Positions 1 through 5,633 are shown, numbered from the stretch's first letter. The stretch: 5,633 bases of DNA from Pseudomonadota bacterium (GCA_023431725.1 JAEYVN010000289.1:1-5633), one strand, 5' to 3'. Program-made: numbers and translations. Notes: a model not told the origin generated them from the sequence alone.

Positions 1-24
1 CTCAATTGGCGTGTTGCTGACGTC

Positions 25-615
25 ATGAAGACCACAACGACGGTCGCTGCCCTCGCCGCCTTTGTCTTCGGTGGAGGGGCCGGCGCGCTTTTCCTGTCGG
101 GGAGCGCTTCGACTCTCCGTGACAGCGCCGCGCGCCCAACGGGTGCCGCAAACGCTCCGCAGCCGGTCTGGGCGGAGATCGCGTGGCCATTCCCGCTGGA
201 TGAATGGGGCCGCGGCAAAGCCTTCCGATGTCAGGCGGCCGATTGCGGCGCCGAGGTCAGGGTCTACGTCCGGGCCAAGATCGGCTTTTGCAACTGCACC
301 ACTGGCGTTGCAGACGATGACGAACTCGACCGGCTGACCGACTTTCATCTCATCGGCAATCACCTGCGAGCAGCCGGCACCGGCAAGCCGATCGCCGTTG
401 CCTGGATGAAAGGCCGAAGCCGCGGCTATGAAATCGGCGGCGACAACCGATCAGGAAAATCGGCCTTATCGGTCGCGTTCAATGACCGTTGCGATGCGAT
501 CGTCGCAACGGCCGTGCTTCAACATGATCGGCCCGCGACGATGGAGCCGGGCGTCATCTCTCTCCTGAACAGCGATCGGGTGTTGCATTGGGCAGAAAAG
601 ACGCTCGGCCTGTGA
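25..615 (+). CDS. Small exported or membrane-anchored protein of unknown function, cysteine-containing
   Basis: I do not recognise a named family. The 196-residue product opens with a Lys-containing start and a hydrophobic Ala/Gly/Phe/Val-rich segment (about residues 7-25), which fits a signal peptide or an N-terminal anchor. An Ala/Pro-rich linker (about 30-48) follows, then a compact domain. That domain has a WPFPLDEWG segment (54-62) and cysteines at 69, 74, 89, 91 and 156, spaced C-x4-C-x14-C-x-C with the fifth near the C terminus. The segment KIGFCNCTTGVADD (85-98) looks like a conserved core. The cysteines could form disulfides in the periplasm or bind a metal; this is inference. The start is uncertain. 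No clear SD precedes the ATG at 25, and the frame stays open back to base 1, so the true start may lie outside the window. The gene converges on the dioxygenase-like gene with only 14 bp between stop codons. Confidence 0.75.
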   Translation: MKTTTTVAALAAFVFGGGAGALFLSGSASTLRDSAARPTGAANAPQPVWAEIAWPFPLDEWGRGKAFRCQAADCGAEVRVYVRAKIGFCNCTTGVADDDELDRLTDFHLIGNHLRAAGTGKPIAVAWMKGRSRGYEIGGDNRSGKSALSVAFNDRCDAIVATAVLQHDRPATMEPGVISLLNSDRVLHWAEKTLGL

Positions 616-636
616 GCCCTCCGCTTGCGTCAGGCC
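607..636. terminator. Weak inverted repeat between convergent genes, possible shared terminator
   Basis: GGCCTG (607-612) pairs exactly with CAGGCC (631-636) across an 18-base loop. The arms span the two convergent stop codons (613-615 on + and 630-632 on -). The stem is short, the loop is long and no T-run follows on either side, so intrinsic termination is only a suggestion from position. Confidence 0.2.
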
Positions 637-1511
637 ACAAACGGCGTGATCGCCTGACCATAGGCCTCCGGCGGCTTCGATCCCCAGCGATCGAGCACAT
701 TGCTCGCTGAATCGAACGCCCAATTGCCTGGCTCATAGAGGTCGTCGTTATCGATACGTTCGAGGCCGAATGACACTTCGACAACGCAATTGTTCGGATC
801 AAGATAGTAGGAAAACAGATTATTGCCCGGCCCATGCCGGCCAAGGCCCCACAGAAGCGTGCGGTCCTTGCTCGCCAGCGCATCGGCGACACCGGCCAGA
901 TCATGCAGCGCATGCGCATCGAAAGCATAGTGATGCAGTCCGTTGCCGGGCCCGGCCGCAAATGTATGGTGAAAGCCGTCGGCGGCGCGATACCAGGCGC
1001 GTTCATAGTTGGTCGTGCGATCCGACAATTTCATGCCGAGCGTGCCGGTCACGAGATCGTGGAACGCGCGGGGGTCGGTTGCCCGCATGTTGACATGCTC
1101 GAGGCGCCGCACCCGCTGACCATTGGCAATCGTCGGAGCGACATCCTGTCTTTCCACCGGCGTATGCACTTCGATGATCGGGCCGAATGGCGTCGCAAAC
1201 CGCACGGCGCGTTTGACGCCCGAAATCGACGGCGTATCGGCCAGGATCGTCAAACCATCGGATTTGGCGCGCTGATGGATTTCATCGACCGCCGCCTCGT
1301 CCATCGCTTCGAGCCCCACCGCGCGAATGCCGCTCCGCTCATGGCGGAGATAGGCAACCTCGCAGAACCGGGCATTGGAGGAAACATAGACTTCATCGGG
1401 CGCGGCATGTGTCGTGCGCACACCGGTAATCGCCGCCAGATCGCGCGCCGAACCGTCCGGGTCCGGCGTCGCAATCACAACATAGCCCATCTGACGTATG
1501 AGATGCGTCAT
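630..1511 (-). CDS. VOC-family, type I extradiol dioxygenase-like protein
   Basis: The 293-residue product matches the usual length of two-domain extradiol ring-cleavage dioxygenases, which open catechols with Fe(II) or Mn(II). The N-terminal VOC module spans about 6-118 and lacks metal ligands, as is usual. The C-terminal module spans about 134-250 and carries the likely ligands H139 (LEHVNMRATD), H194 (GLHHYAFD) and E245 (NNCVVEVSFG). Second-shell residues also seem to be kept: H181-H182 in FHHTFA, H226 in GLGRHGPG, and Y235/Y236. Compared from memory with biphenyl-type BphC, the HHT, LHH and LGRH blocks line up well. The region that should match the PROSITE extradiol signature is off consensus, with SYYLDPNN in place of FY-x2-x-P-x-G. 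The ATG at 1511 has GAGGT four bases upstream. No ferredoxin, hydrolase or other meta-pathway gene is adjacent, so the substrate cannot be named. A non-cleaving VOC enzyme is the main alternative. Confidence 0.85.
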   Translation of the reverse strand: MTHLIRQMGYVVIATPDPDGSARDLAAITGVRTTHAAPDEVYVSSNARFCEVAYLRHERSGIRAVGLEAMDEAAVDEIHQRAKSDGLTILADTPSISGVKRAVRFATPFGPIIEVHTPVERQDVAPTIANGQRVRRLEHVNMRATDPRAFHDLVTGTLGMKLSDRTTNYERAWYRAADGFHHTFAAGPGNGLHHYAFDAHALHDLAGVADALASKDRTLLWGLGRHGPGNNLFSYYLDPNNCVVEVSFGLERIDNDDLYEPGNWAFDSASNVLDRWGSKPPEAYGQAITPFVA

Positions 1512-1605
1512 TCAAACCTCGCGTTACTTGCGCGGGGATCATGGCGCTGTCAGCCAACCTGGTCTAGAGGGCTCTGGCCCGTGTTCGAACAATATGCGTC
1601 AAGCG

Positions 1606-2712
1606 CTATTGGCTCGCGCTGACATCCTTGCGCACCGCCAGCAATACGTTGGATTCATTCGGCCGCCAGCGATAGCCCATGCCGAAATCAAGCGGCTTGG
1701 CCGGGCCCTTCTTGTAAATGTCTGCCAGCTTCGGCTGGTTGCGGCCCGGGAAGATCGCAATCGGTCCGAGATAGCGGCCGAACGGGATCAGCTGCCATTG
1801 CTCCGGCTTGAAATACGCAACCGGAATTCCGGAATCGTCCTGCACGACGTGCTGACTCTTTCGCAGGACGAAATCCCGAACATCCGAGAACGATCCGCTG
1901 TGCGGCAGATAGGATGCGCTCTTGAACATCCCGTCGCCGGCGCCGAGCGTGTCCGCAAATTTCAGGAAGCCTGACGATTTGACGCCAGGATTGGAAACAT
2001 CGGTGCTGAAATAATACAGCGTCTGCTGCGGCGCATTCTCGCCGCTGGTGAAGGTGATCCTGGCACCCTGAATGCCCTTTTGCGGCGCGTTGCCTTCAAT
2101 CGTTGAGATGTTGCCTTCGGTGTCCAGAGACACAAGGCTGACCTCCTTGATCGTCTTGCCCGAGCGCGCAGCGTAAACCAGCAGGATCGGCAAGGTCCCG
2201 GACAATTCGGTTTCGCGCAACTGGTTCTTCATATTCTTGGTGATGAAGAAACTGAGCGAGATCGACGAACTCATCGACGAGCGCAGGTTGCTCAATGCAT
2301 GGCGTGTCCGATCGCCGACCTGCGGCACGCGGCCGACCGGCTCCAGACCGCTGAGCAGATAGGTCGACGCCTGCGGATAGAATGCGTTGGCGTAGAGGAA
2401 ATCCGGGCCGCTGAACATGTAGTAGAGCGTTCCGCGCCGGTCCTTCAGGTTCTCCGCCGACCACGCACGGATCTTGGTCAGCCGCCGCGTCTCCAGTTCC
2501 TTCCACGAATGATCGAGCGACCGTGCATGCTGCTGCCACATCGGCTCTTTCGCCAATGGCGCCAGCGGCGAGGTCTGAGCCGGAGCCATCCCCGCGAGAT
2601 AGCGGGCGGTGTCATTGACGCTGGCCTTCTCCGACGCGACCGCGCCGGAGACTGCAGACAGCAGCAGACCGGCAGCCAGAACGATGGTTTTGGGCGTAAC
2701 GTGCTGAAGCAT
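1606..2712 (-). CDS. Exported protein of unknown function (368 residues)
   Basis: No known domain is recognised. I chose the ATG at 2712 because it begins a textbook signal peptide: MLQHVTPK, then hydrophobic TIVLAAGLLLSAVSGAVA, with likely cleavage near AVAS-EKAS (about 26-27). The mature part begins with an acidic and polar helical stretch (about 28-90). A conspicuous aromatic motif follows, YYMFSGPDFLYANAFYP (97-113), then STYLLSGLEPVG (116-127). The rest looks beta-rich, with the blocks TLPILLVYAARSG (173-185), GARITFTSG (216-224), TLYYFSTDVSN (231-241) and WQLIPFGRYLGPIAIFPG (306-323). There is no GxSxG, zinc-binding HExxH or lipobox. The SD at this start is weak: an AGG lies about 12-14 bases upstream. 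The frame stays open upstream to 3165, but that extension reads low-complexity Arg/Pro sequence across the promoter region and into the opposite gene, so I reject it. The protein is probably periplasmic. It is divergent from the hydrolase-like gene. Confidence 0.85.
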   Translation of the reverse strand: MLQHVTPKTIVLAAGLLLSAVSGAVASEKASVNDTARYLAGMAPAQTSPLAPLAKEPMWQQHARSLDHSWKELETRRLTKIRAWSAENLKDRRGTLYYMFSGPDFLYANAFYPQASTYLLSGLEPVGRVPQVGDRTRHALSNLRSSMSSSISLSFFITKNMKNQLRETELSGTLPILLVYAARSGKTIKEVSLVSLDTEGNISTIEGNAPQKGIQGARITFTSGENAPQQTLYYFSTDVSNPGVKSSGFLKFADTLGAGDGMFKSASYLPHSGSFSDVRDFVLRKSQHVVQDDSGIPVAYFKPEQWQLIPFGRYLGPIAIFPGRNQPKLADIYKKGPAKPLDFGMGYRWRPNESNVLLAVRKDVSASQ

Positions 2713-2971
2713 GGGGGCTGGGGAACCTATGAAGGAATGGCGTCCGGGTGACGAGCAAATAGCGAAATATGGGGCCGGATCGGGGCCATACCGCAGAAAA
2801 TTGCCTGAAAGCCCGCGATTTACCATCTCGTGGTCGTGACCATTTTCCGGTCGTGATTCAATCTTAGGGGGTGCCGCGTTTGATTCGATTCGTCCAGCAT
2901 TGAGCCCATGCCGGTCCCGCACAAGGGTACATTCTGGAATCGGGAGCTCATATTTTAGCCTTGGAGCATGC
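2713..2971. promoter_or_regulatory. Divergent intergenic region with clustered GANTC sites and short repeats
   Basis: This 259-bp gap must hold promoters for the leftward exported-protein gene and the rightward hydrolase-like gene. Four GANTC sites lie within 87 bp: GATTC at 2855-2859, 2882-2886 and 2887-2891 (the last two back to back), and GAATC at 2937-2941. GANTC is the CcrM methylation site of alphaproteobacteria and the context read by GcrA. Also present are an inverted repeat TGGTC-GT-GACCA (2831-2842) and a direct repeat GGTCGTGA (2832-2839 and 2849-2856, offset 17 bp). Either could be an operator. I could not place convincing -35/-10 pairs on either strand. Confidence 0.5.
2963..2966 (+). 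promoter_or_regulatory. Ribosome binding site that sets the hydrolase start
   Basis: GGAG lies five bases before the GTG at 2972. The longer candidate, a TTG at 2900, has no purine-rich SD in front of it and would add 24 polar, signal-disrupting residues. This site therefore supports the GTG start. Confidence 0.65.
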
Positions 2972-4021
2972 GTGCGAGCCGCGGGCCTGAACGCATTGAC
3001 AGGATTGATTGCCGGGGTTCTGATTTCCATGGCCAGTGTGGCGATGGATCGCGGCATCGTCACGACAGTGCATGCAACAGAGACCGAACAGGTCGCGATC
3101 CCGCTGCCGCGGCCGCGGCCGGTGGTACGCGTGCCGCGTCCGCGACTCTCGAGCTTTCCCGGCAAGACCGAGGTGATGGAACTCGAGTCGGCGCCGTTCC
3201 CCTATGACGGAAAAAATCCCTCCACCGGCAAGCCGTTCTTCGATGTCTTCTATGATGGCCGTTTTGGCCGGCGCGGGGCACGGGGACACGTCTATTGGGA
3301 GAACGAGACCTATACCGATCCGCGCGTGCTGCTGCATATTCCGAAAGGCTTCGACATCAGGAAGCCTGCGGTCATGGTGGTGTTCTTCCATGGCCACGGC
3401 GCCAGGATCGAGCGCGATGTGCGCGACCGGCAGAAAGTCGCGGAGCAGATCACGCGCTCGGATGCCAATGCCGTTATCGTCGCGCCGCAGTTTGCCGTCG
3501 ATGCGGCCGATTCCGCGCCCGGCGCTTTCTGGGAGCCGGGCTTCTTCGATGAATTCCTGAGCGAAGCCAGCGAGCAACTCGCCATCATGCTGGGGCAACC
3601 GCGGACCGCGCGCACCTTCTTCAAGATGCCGTTGATCTTCATCAGTTACAGCGGCGGCTTCGTGCCGACCGCCTGGGCGATGCGGCTCGGCGATATCAAG
3701 AACCGGCTGCGCGGCATCGTTCTCATGGATTCCCTTTACGGCGAAACCGATCGCTTCGCGGACTGGATCGTCAATAACCGCCGTGGCTTCTTCATCAGCG
3801 GCTATCTCGGATCGACACGCGCACGCAACATCGCACTCCAGCGCGATCTGGCTGAAAGGAAAATCCCGTACACGATGTCACTGGACGGTGATCTGAAGCC
3901 CGGCAGCGTGGTCTTCATTGCGGGCCATCCAGAGGATTCGCATCGCGACTATGTCACCCAGGCCTGGACCGTCGATCCGATCGCCGACATCCTCAATCGC
4001 CTGCCCGAATTCAAGCAATAA
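2972..4021 (+). CDS. Exported or anchored alpha/beta-hydrolase-like protein
   Basis: With the GTG start the product has 349 residues. It begins with a charged start and a hydrophobic segment (about 5-25), which may be a signal peptide ending near VHA-TE (33-37) or an uncleaved anchor. A Pro/Arg linker follows (PLPRPRPVVRVPRPR, 44-58), then an alpha/beta-hydrolase-like domain. The strand-loop VMVVFFHGHGA (134-144) resembles the oxyanion-hole HG segment. ISYSGG (224-229) resembles a nucleophile elbow with S227 as candidate nucleophile; Ser replaces the first Gly of GxSxG. IVLMDSLYG (249-257) offers D253 as the acid, and GHPEDSHRDYV (318-328) offers H324 (or H319) as the base. This order fits a Ser-Asp-His triad. 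The substrate is unknown; an envelope ester or peptide bond is plausible. The gene is divergent from the 368-residue exported protein and is followed by a strong inverted repeat. Confidence is high for the gene and moderate for the fold. Confidence 0.8.
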   Translation: MRAAGLNALTGLIAGVLISMASVAMDRGIVTTVHATETEQVAIPLPRPRPVVRVPRPRLSSFPGKTEVMELESAPFPYDGKNPSTGKPFFDVFYDGRFGRRGARGHVYWENETYTDPRVLLHIPKGFDIRKPAVMVVFFHGHGARIERDVRDRQKVAEQITRSDANAVIVAPQFAVDAADSAPGAFWEPGFFDEFLSEASEQLAIMLGQPRTARTFFKMPLIFISYSGGFVPTAWAMRLGDIKNRLRGIVLMDSLYGETDRFADWIVNNRRGFFISGYLGSTRARNIALQRDLAERKIPYTMSLDGDLKPGSVVFIAGHPEDSHRDYVTQAWTVDPIADILNRLPEFKQ

Positions 4022-4027
4022 GCGCCG

Positions 4028-4045
4028 GCGGCAGATGTCTGCCGC
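4028..4045 (+). terminator. Inverted repeat just after the hydrolase stop codon
   Basis: GCGGCAGA (4028-4035) is followed, after TG, by its exact complement TCTGCCGC (4038-4045). This would fold as a GC-rich stem of about 7 bp with a 4-base loop, beginning six bases after the TAA stop (4019-4021). There is no T-run downstream, so it could be a Rho-assisted terminator, a 3'-end stabiliser or an attenuator ahead of the DUF488 gene. Confidence 0.45.
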
Positions 4046-4120
4046 ATGTCGCAATAGAATTCCCTGCCGGCCAACCTACATTGCTCGTGTTGGAAACCGC
4101 CCGACCCGCGAGGCGCAATC

Positions 4121-4510
4121 ATGAGCGGCAGAATTCCGGCAGCCCATATCCGATTGAAGCGCGCTTATGATCCACCCGCCAGGGATGACGGGAAACGCAT
4201 CCTGGTGGACCGGTTATGGCCGCGCGGCGTGAAGAAGGAGAATGCGGCGCTCGATCAATGGCTCAAGGATATCGCGCCGAGCGACGAACTGCGGCAATGG
4301 TTTAATCACGATCTCGACCGATGGGCCGAGTTTCAACGGCGCTACGCTAGCGAACTTAAAAAGCACCCTGATCTGATCGACGGCGTGCGCCAGCTTGCGC
4401 GGCAGGGACCCGTGACTCTCGTTTATGCCGCGCGCGATACGGAGCACAACGATGCCGCTGTACTCCGTCAGATTCTGCTGGGCCGCAAACCGGCCGCAGA
4501 GCGCGCCTGA
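4121..4510 (+). CDS. DUF488 family protein (YeaO-like)
   Basis: The 129-residue product carries the family hallmarks in order: IRLKRAYDPP (10-19), DGKRILVDRLWPRGVKKE (23-40), a WL-x-DIAPSDELRQWFNHD block (47-64), the W-x2-F-x2-RY-x2-EL helix (68-79), and VTLVYAARDTEHNDAAVL (98-115). Its length is close to E. coli YeaO (about 115). It has no signal peptide, so it is cytosolic. The biochemical function of DUF488 is not established, and the conserved Arg, Asp, Trp and His residues hint at a small-molecule or nucleic-acid ligand. The ATG at 4121 is preceded by GAGG at 4110-4113 with a 7-base spacer, a good SD. The gene lies 99 bp after the hydrolase stop with a hairpin between, so it may have its own promoter. 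The end converges on the Bug gene, with 42 bp between stops. Confidence 0.93.
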   Translation: MSGRIPAAHIRLKRAYDPPARDDGKRILVDRLWPRGVKKENAALDQWLKDIAPSDELRQWFNHDLDRWAEFQRRYASELKKHPDLIDGVRQLARQGPVTLVYAARDTEHNDAAVLRQILLGRKPAAERA

Positions 4511-4525
4511 TCACGAACGTCGTGA
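4511..4525. terminator. Short hairpin between convergent DUF488 and Bug genes
   Basis: TCACGA (4511-4516) and TCGTGA (4520-4525) are exact complements around a 3-base ACG loop. The element begins immediately after the DUF488 stop codon and lies 27 bp past the Bug gene stop on the other strand. It has no T-run. Its position suggests a bidirectional end signal, but the stem is only 6 bp. Confidence 0.3.
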
Positions 4526-4552
4526 CACCCTCCCGGCGCGCTCCTGCAACCC

Positions 4553-5509
4553 TCACGGCTTTTGTTCCAGCGCCTCGATCACCTTCTTCTTCTCAGCGGT
4601 GTCGGCATCCAGATTCTTCTGAAAGCTGGCAGCATCTGCAAAATATTTCGTCGGCTGGGCCGCACGTTTCGCAGCGACGGCATAGGTGGCATCATGGGCC
4701 GCGCCCTGGCAGGCGACAGCCAACTTCGCGACAATGTCCTTCGGCGTATCGAGCGGCGCAAACAACCCGCCGAAGCTGCCGGGGCTGACATCAAATCCCT
4801 GCTCCTTCACCGTCGGCACATCCGGCATGGTTGGATTGCGTTCCGGGGCAAACACGCCAAGCACGCGCAGCTTCGGATTGTTGGCGACGCCGATCACCAG
4901 CGCGGCGACATCGATCTGTCCGCCGAGAAGATCGGTGATGACAGGCGGATCGCCCCGATAGGGAATGTCGCGGATCTTCAAGCCGGCGCTTTGGAGGAAT
5001 TGCTCCATGGCGAGGTGCGGAATGGTGCCGCGGCCCTGATGACCATAGGTCACACTTCCGGGTGATTTCCTCGTCGCGTCGATCAGATCCTTGAGCGACC
5101 GGAATGGAGACTCGTCGCGTACGGCAATCACCATCGCATTGGTGAAGGTCTGACAGACCGGTATCAGCGCGTTCGGCTCATACCCCGTGTCGTTGCGCAG
5201 CACCGGCAGCAACGACACCACCAACGCTGGCGCGAACAGCAAGGTATGGCCATCCGCCTCGCCACGCACGACCGTAGCGGTGCCAAGTGCACCACCCGCA
5301 CCGGGCCGGTTGAGAATGACGAATTGCTGGCCGAGCCGCGACGACAATCCTTCCGCCAGAGCTCGCGCCAGATTGTCGGTCGTGCTGCCGGCAGGATAGG
5401 GATTGACGATCTGGACACTGCGTTTGGGATAGCCCTCTTGTGCCGCCGCAGATGTCAGCGAAACGGCAAGCGAAAAGCCGATCGCGAAAGCAATACGAGT
5501 TGTTGTCAT
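4553..5509 (-). CDS. Tripartite tricarboxylate transporter substrate-binding protein (Bug/TctC family)
   Basis: The 318-residue product is a typical Bug periplasmic binding protein, which captures a carboxylate or a similar small ligand for a TctAB-type membrane carrier. It has a Sec signal peptide (residues 1-23, MTTTRIAFAIG through SLTSAAA, cleaved before QEGYP). The family segments come in order: VQIVNPYPAGSTTDNLAR (32-49), ILNRPGAGGALGT (65-77), VTYGHQGRGTIPHLAMEQF (153-171), IPYRGDPPVITDLLGGQID (182-200) and PDVPTVKEQGFD (229-240). Two cysteines (118 and 267) could form a disulfide. The length is near the family norm of about 320-330. The start at 5509 has GGAGG five bases upstream. No tctA or tctB lies in the window, so it looks like an orphan receptor, as is common where this family is expanded. 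The ligand cannot be assigned from sequence alone. Confidence 0.95.
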   Translation of the reverse strand: MTTTRIAFAIGFSLAVSLTSAAAQEGYPKRSVQIVNPYPAGSTTDNLARALAEGLSSRLGQQFVILNRPGAGGALGTATVVRGEADGHTLLFAPALVVSLLPVLRNDTGYEPNALIPVCQTFTNAMVIAVRDESPFRSLKDLIDATRKSPGSVTYGHQGRGTIPHLAMEQFLQSAGLKIRDIPYRGDPPVITDLLGGQIDVAALVIGVANNPKLRVLGVFAPERNPTMPDVPTVKEQGFDVSPGSFGGLFAPLDTPKDIVAKLAVACQGAAHDATYAVAAKRAAQPTKYFADAASFQKNLDADTAEKKKVIEALEQKP

Positions 5510-5512
5510 TAT

Positions 5513-5530
5513 TTCCTCCCCTTGGAGGAA
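5513..5530 (-). promoter_or_regulatory. Hairpin that pairs the Bug gene SD
   Basis: On the gene strand, TTCCTCC (5530-5524) precedes AAGG and then GGAGGAA (5519-5513), which holds the SD four to five bases before the ATG. The two 7-base arms are perfect complements with a 4-base loop, so the SD can be fully paired in the mRNA. This may limit translation until an upstream ribosome, a protein or a small RNA opens it. Confidence 0.4.
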
Positions 5531-5536
5531 CCTTAT

Positions 5537-5550
5537 TTCAAGTATTTGAA
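5537..5550. promoter_or_regulatory. AT-rich near-palindrome upstream of the Bug gene, possible operator
   Basis: TTCAAGTATTTGAA reads as a palindrome in 6 of 7 base pairs. It sits 28-41 bp upstream of the Bug start, in the only AT-rich patch of the upstream region. Its location and symmetry suit a binding site for a dimeric repressor or activator, but no regulator gene is in view and the match could be chance. Confidence 0.25.
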
Positions 5551-5633
5551 CGCCGTCCAGATGACCGCTGACCGAAGGGGCTTCCTCGCAGTCGCGATTT
5601 GCCGCATCTAGGATGCACGACGCTGTACATGCC

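Noticed and set aside
1569..1580. GGGC-TCTG-GCCC as a terminator for the exported-protein gene
   Set aside because: The stem is only 4 bp, with no T-run on the relevant strand.
1582..1591. Perfect 10-bp palindrome TGTTCGAACA upstream of the dioxygenase-like gene
   Set aside because: Palindromes of this length are expected several times by chance in a window this size, and no promoter pair could be placed around it.
834..1622. A 262-codon open frame on + opposite the dioxygenase-like gene
   Set aside because: Its translation is Arg/His-rich with no recognisable motif. It is the antisense shadow of a gene with clear family residues.
1498..1974. A 158-codon open frame on + opposite the end of the exported-protein gene
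   Set aside because: The composition is that of antisense GC-rich coding DNA, and there is no SD or family motif.
2771..2787. Repeated GGGGCC (two copies around GGATC)
   Set aside because: Short GC-only repeats are common at this base composition and do not line up with other signals.
2900..2971. A TTG-started N-terminal extension of the hydrolase-like gene
   Set aside because: It has no SD, and the added residues are polar and precede the hydrophobic segment. The GTG at 2972 has GGAG at good spacing.
2948..3598. A 216-codon open frame on - opposite the hydrolase-like gene
   Set aside because: It is His/Arg-rich low-information sequence and covers the N-terminal half of a better supported gene.
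5246..5611. A 121-codon open frame on + at the right end
   Set aside because: It lies mostly antisense to the signal peptide and N-terminal domain of the Bug protein, and has no motif.
5510..5632. Upstream in-frame extension of the Bug gene (41 open codons to the window edge)
   Set aside because: It has no ATG, GTG or TTG codon in the window. The signal peptide and strong SD fix the start at 5509, and the open frame is probably chance in GC-rich DNA.
1..5633. Mobile element, CRISPR array, tRNA or rRNA
   Set aside because: I saw no transposase or integrase motifs, paired terminal repeats, regularly spaced repeats or cloverleaf/rRNA-like sequence.

Overview
The window is GC-rich DNA with six densely packed genes. 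Codon use is GC-biased throughout. Shine-Dalgarno (SD) sequences of the GGAG/GAGG type precede most starts. The mix of a Bug/TctC solute-binding protein, a DUF488 protein, a type I extradiol dioxygenase-like protein and small exported proteins of unknown function suggests an alphaproteobacterium. My best guess is the order Hyphomicrobiales, near Bradyrhizobium, Afipia or Rhodopseudomonas. That placement is inferred from gene style and recalled similarity, not from a database search.

Layout from left to right: (1) 25-615 (+), a small cysteine-containing exported or membrane-anchored protein of unknown function. It converges on (2) 630-1511 (-), a two-domain VOC/extradiol dioxygenase-like protein that keeps the metal-ligand pattern. 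(3) 1606-2712 (-), an exported 368-residue protein of unknown function. (4) 2972-4021 (+), an exported or anchored alpha/beta-hydrolase-like protein, divergent from gene 3 across a 259-bp intergenic region. (5) 4121-4510 (+), a DUF488 (YeaO-like) protein. (6) 4553-5509 (-), a tripartite tricarboxylate transporter (TTT) substrate-binding protein of the Bug family. It converges on gene 5, and no membrane subunits are nearby. The last ~100 bp are its upstream region.

The genes do not form one pathway. Genes 3 and 4 share a divergent regulatory region, and both products appear to be exported, so they may act together in the envelope. Genes 2 and 6 are both typical of uptake and breakdown of carboxylic or aromatic acids, but they lie apart and are probably controlled separately. 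I saw no tRNA, rRNA, CRISPR array, insertion sequence or integrase.

I did not find a clearly new system. The points most worth checking are regulatory: a cluster of four GANTC (CcrM-type) sites between genes 3 and 4, a perfect hairpin that buries the SD of the Bug gene, and an 8-bp inverted repeat right after the hydrolase stop codon. The conserved-looking but unassigned genes 1 and 3 also stand out. There is no gene-free stretch longer than 300 bases; the longest is 2713-2971.
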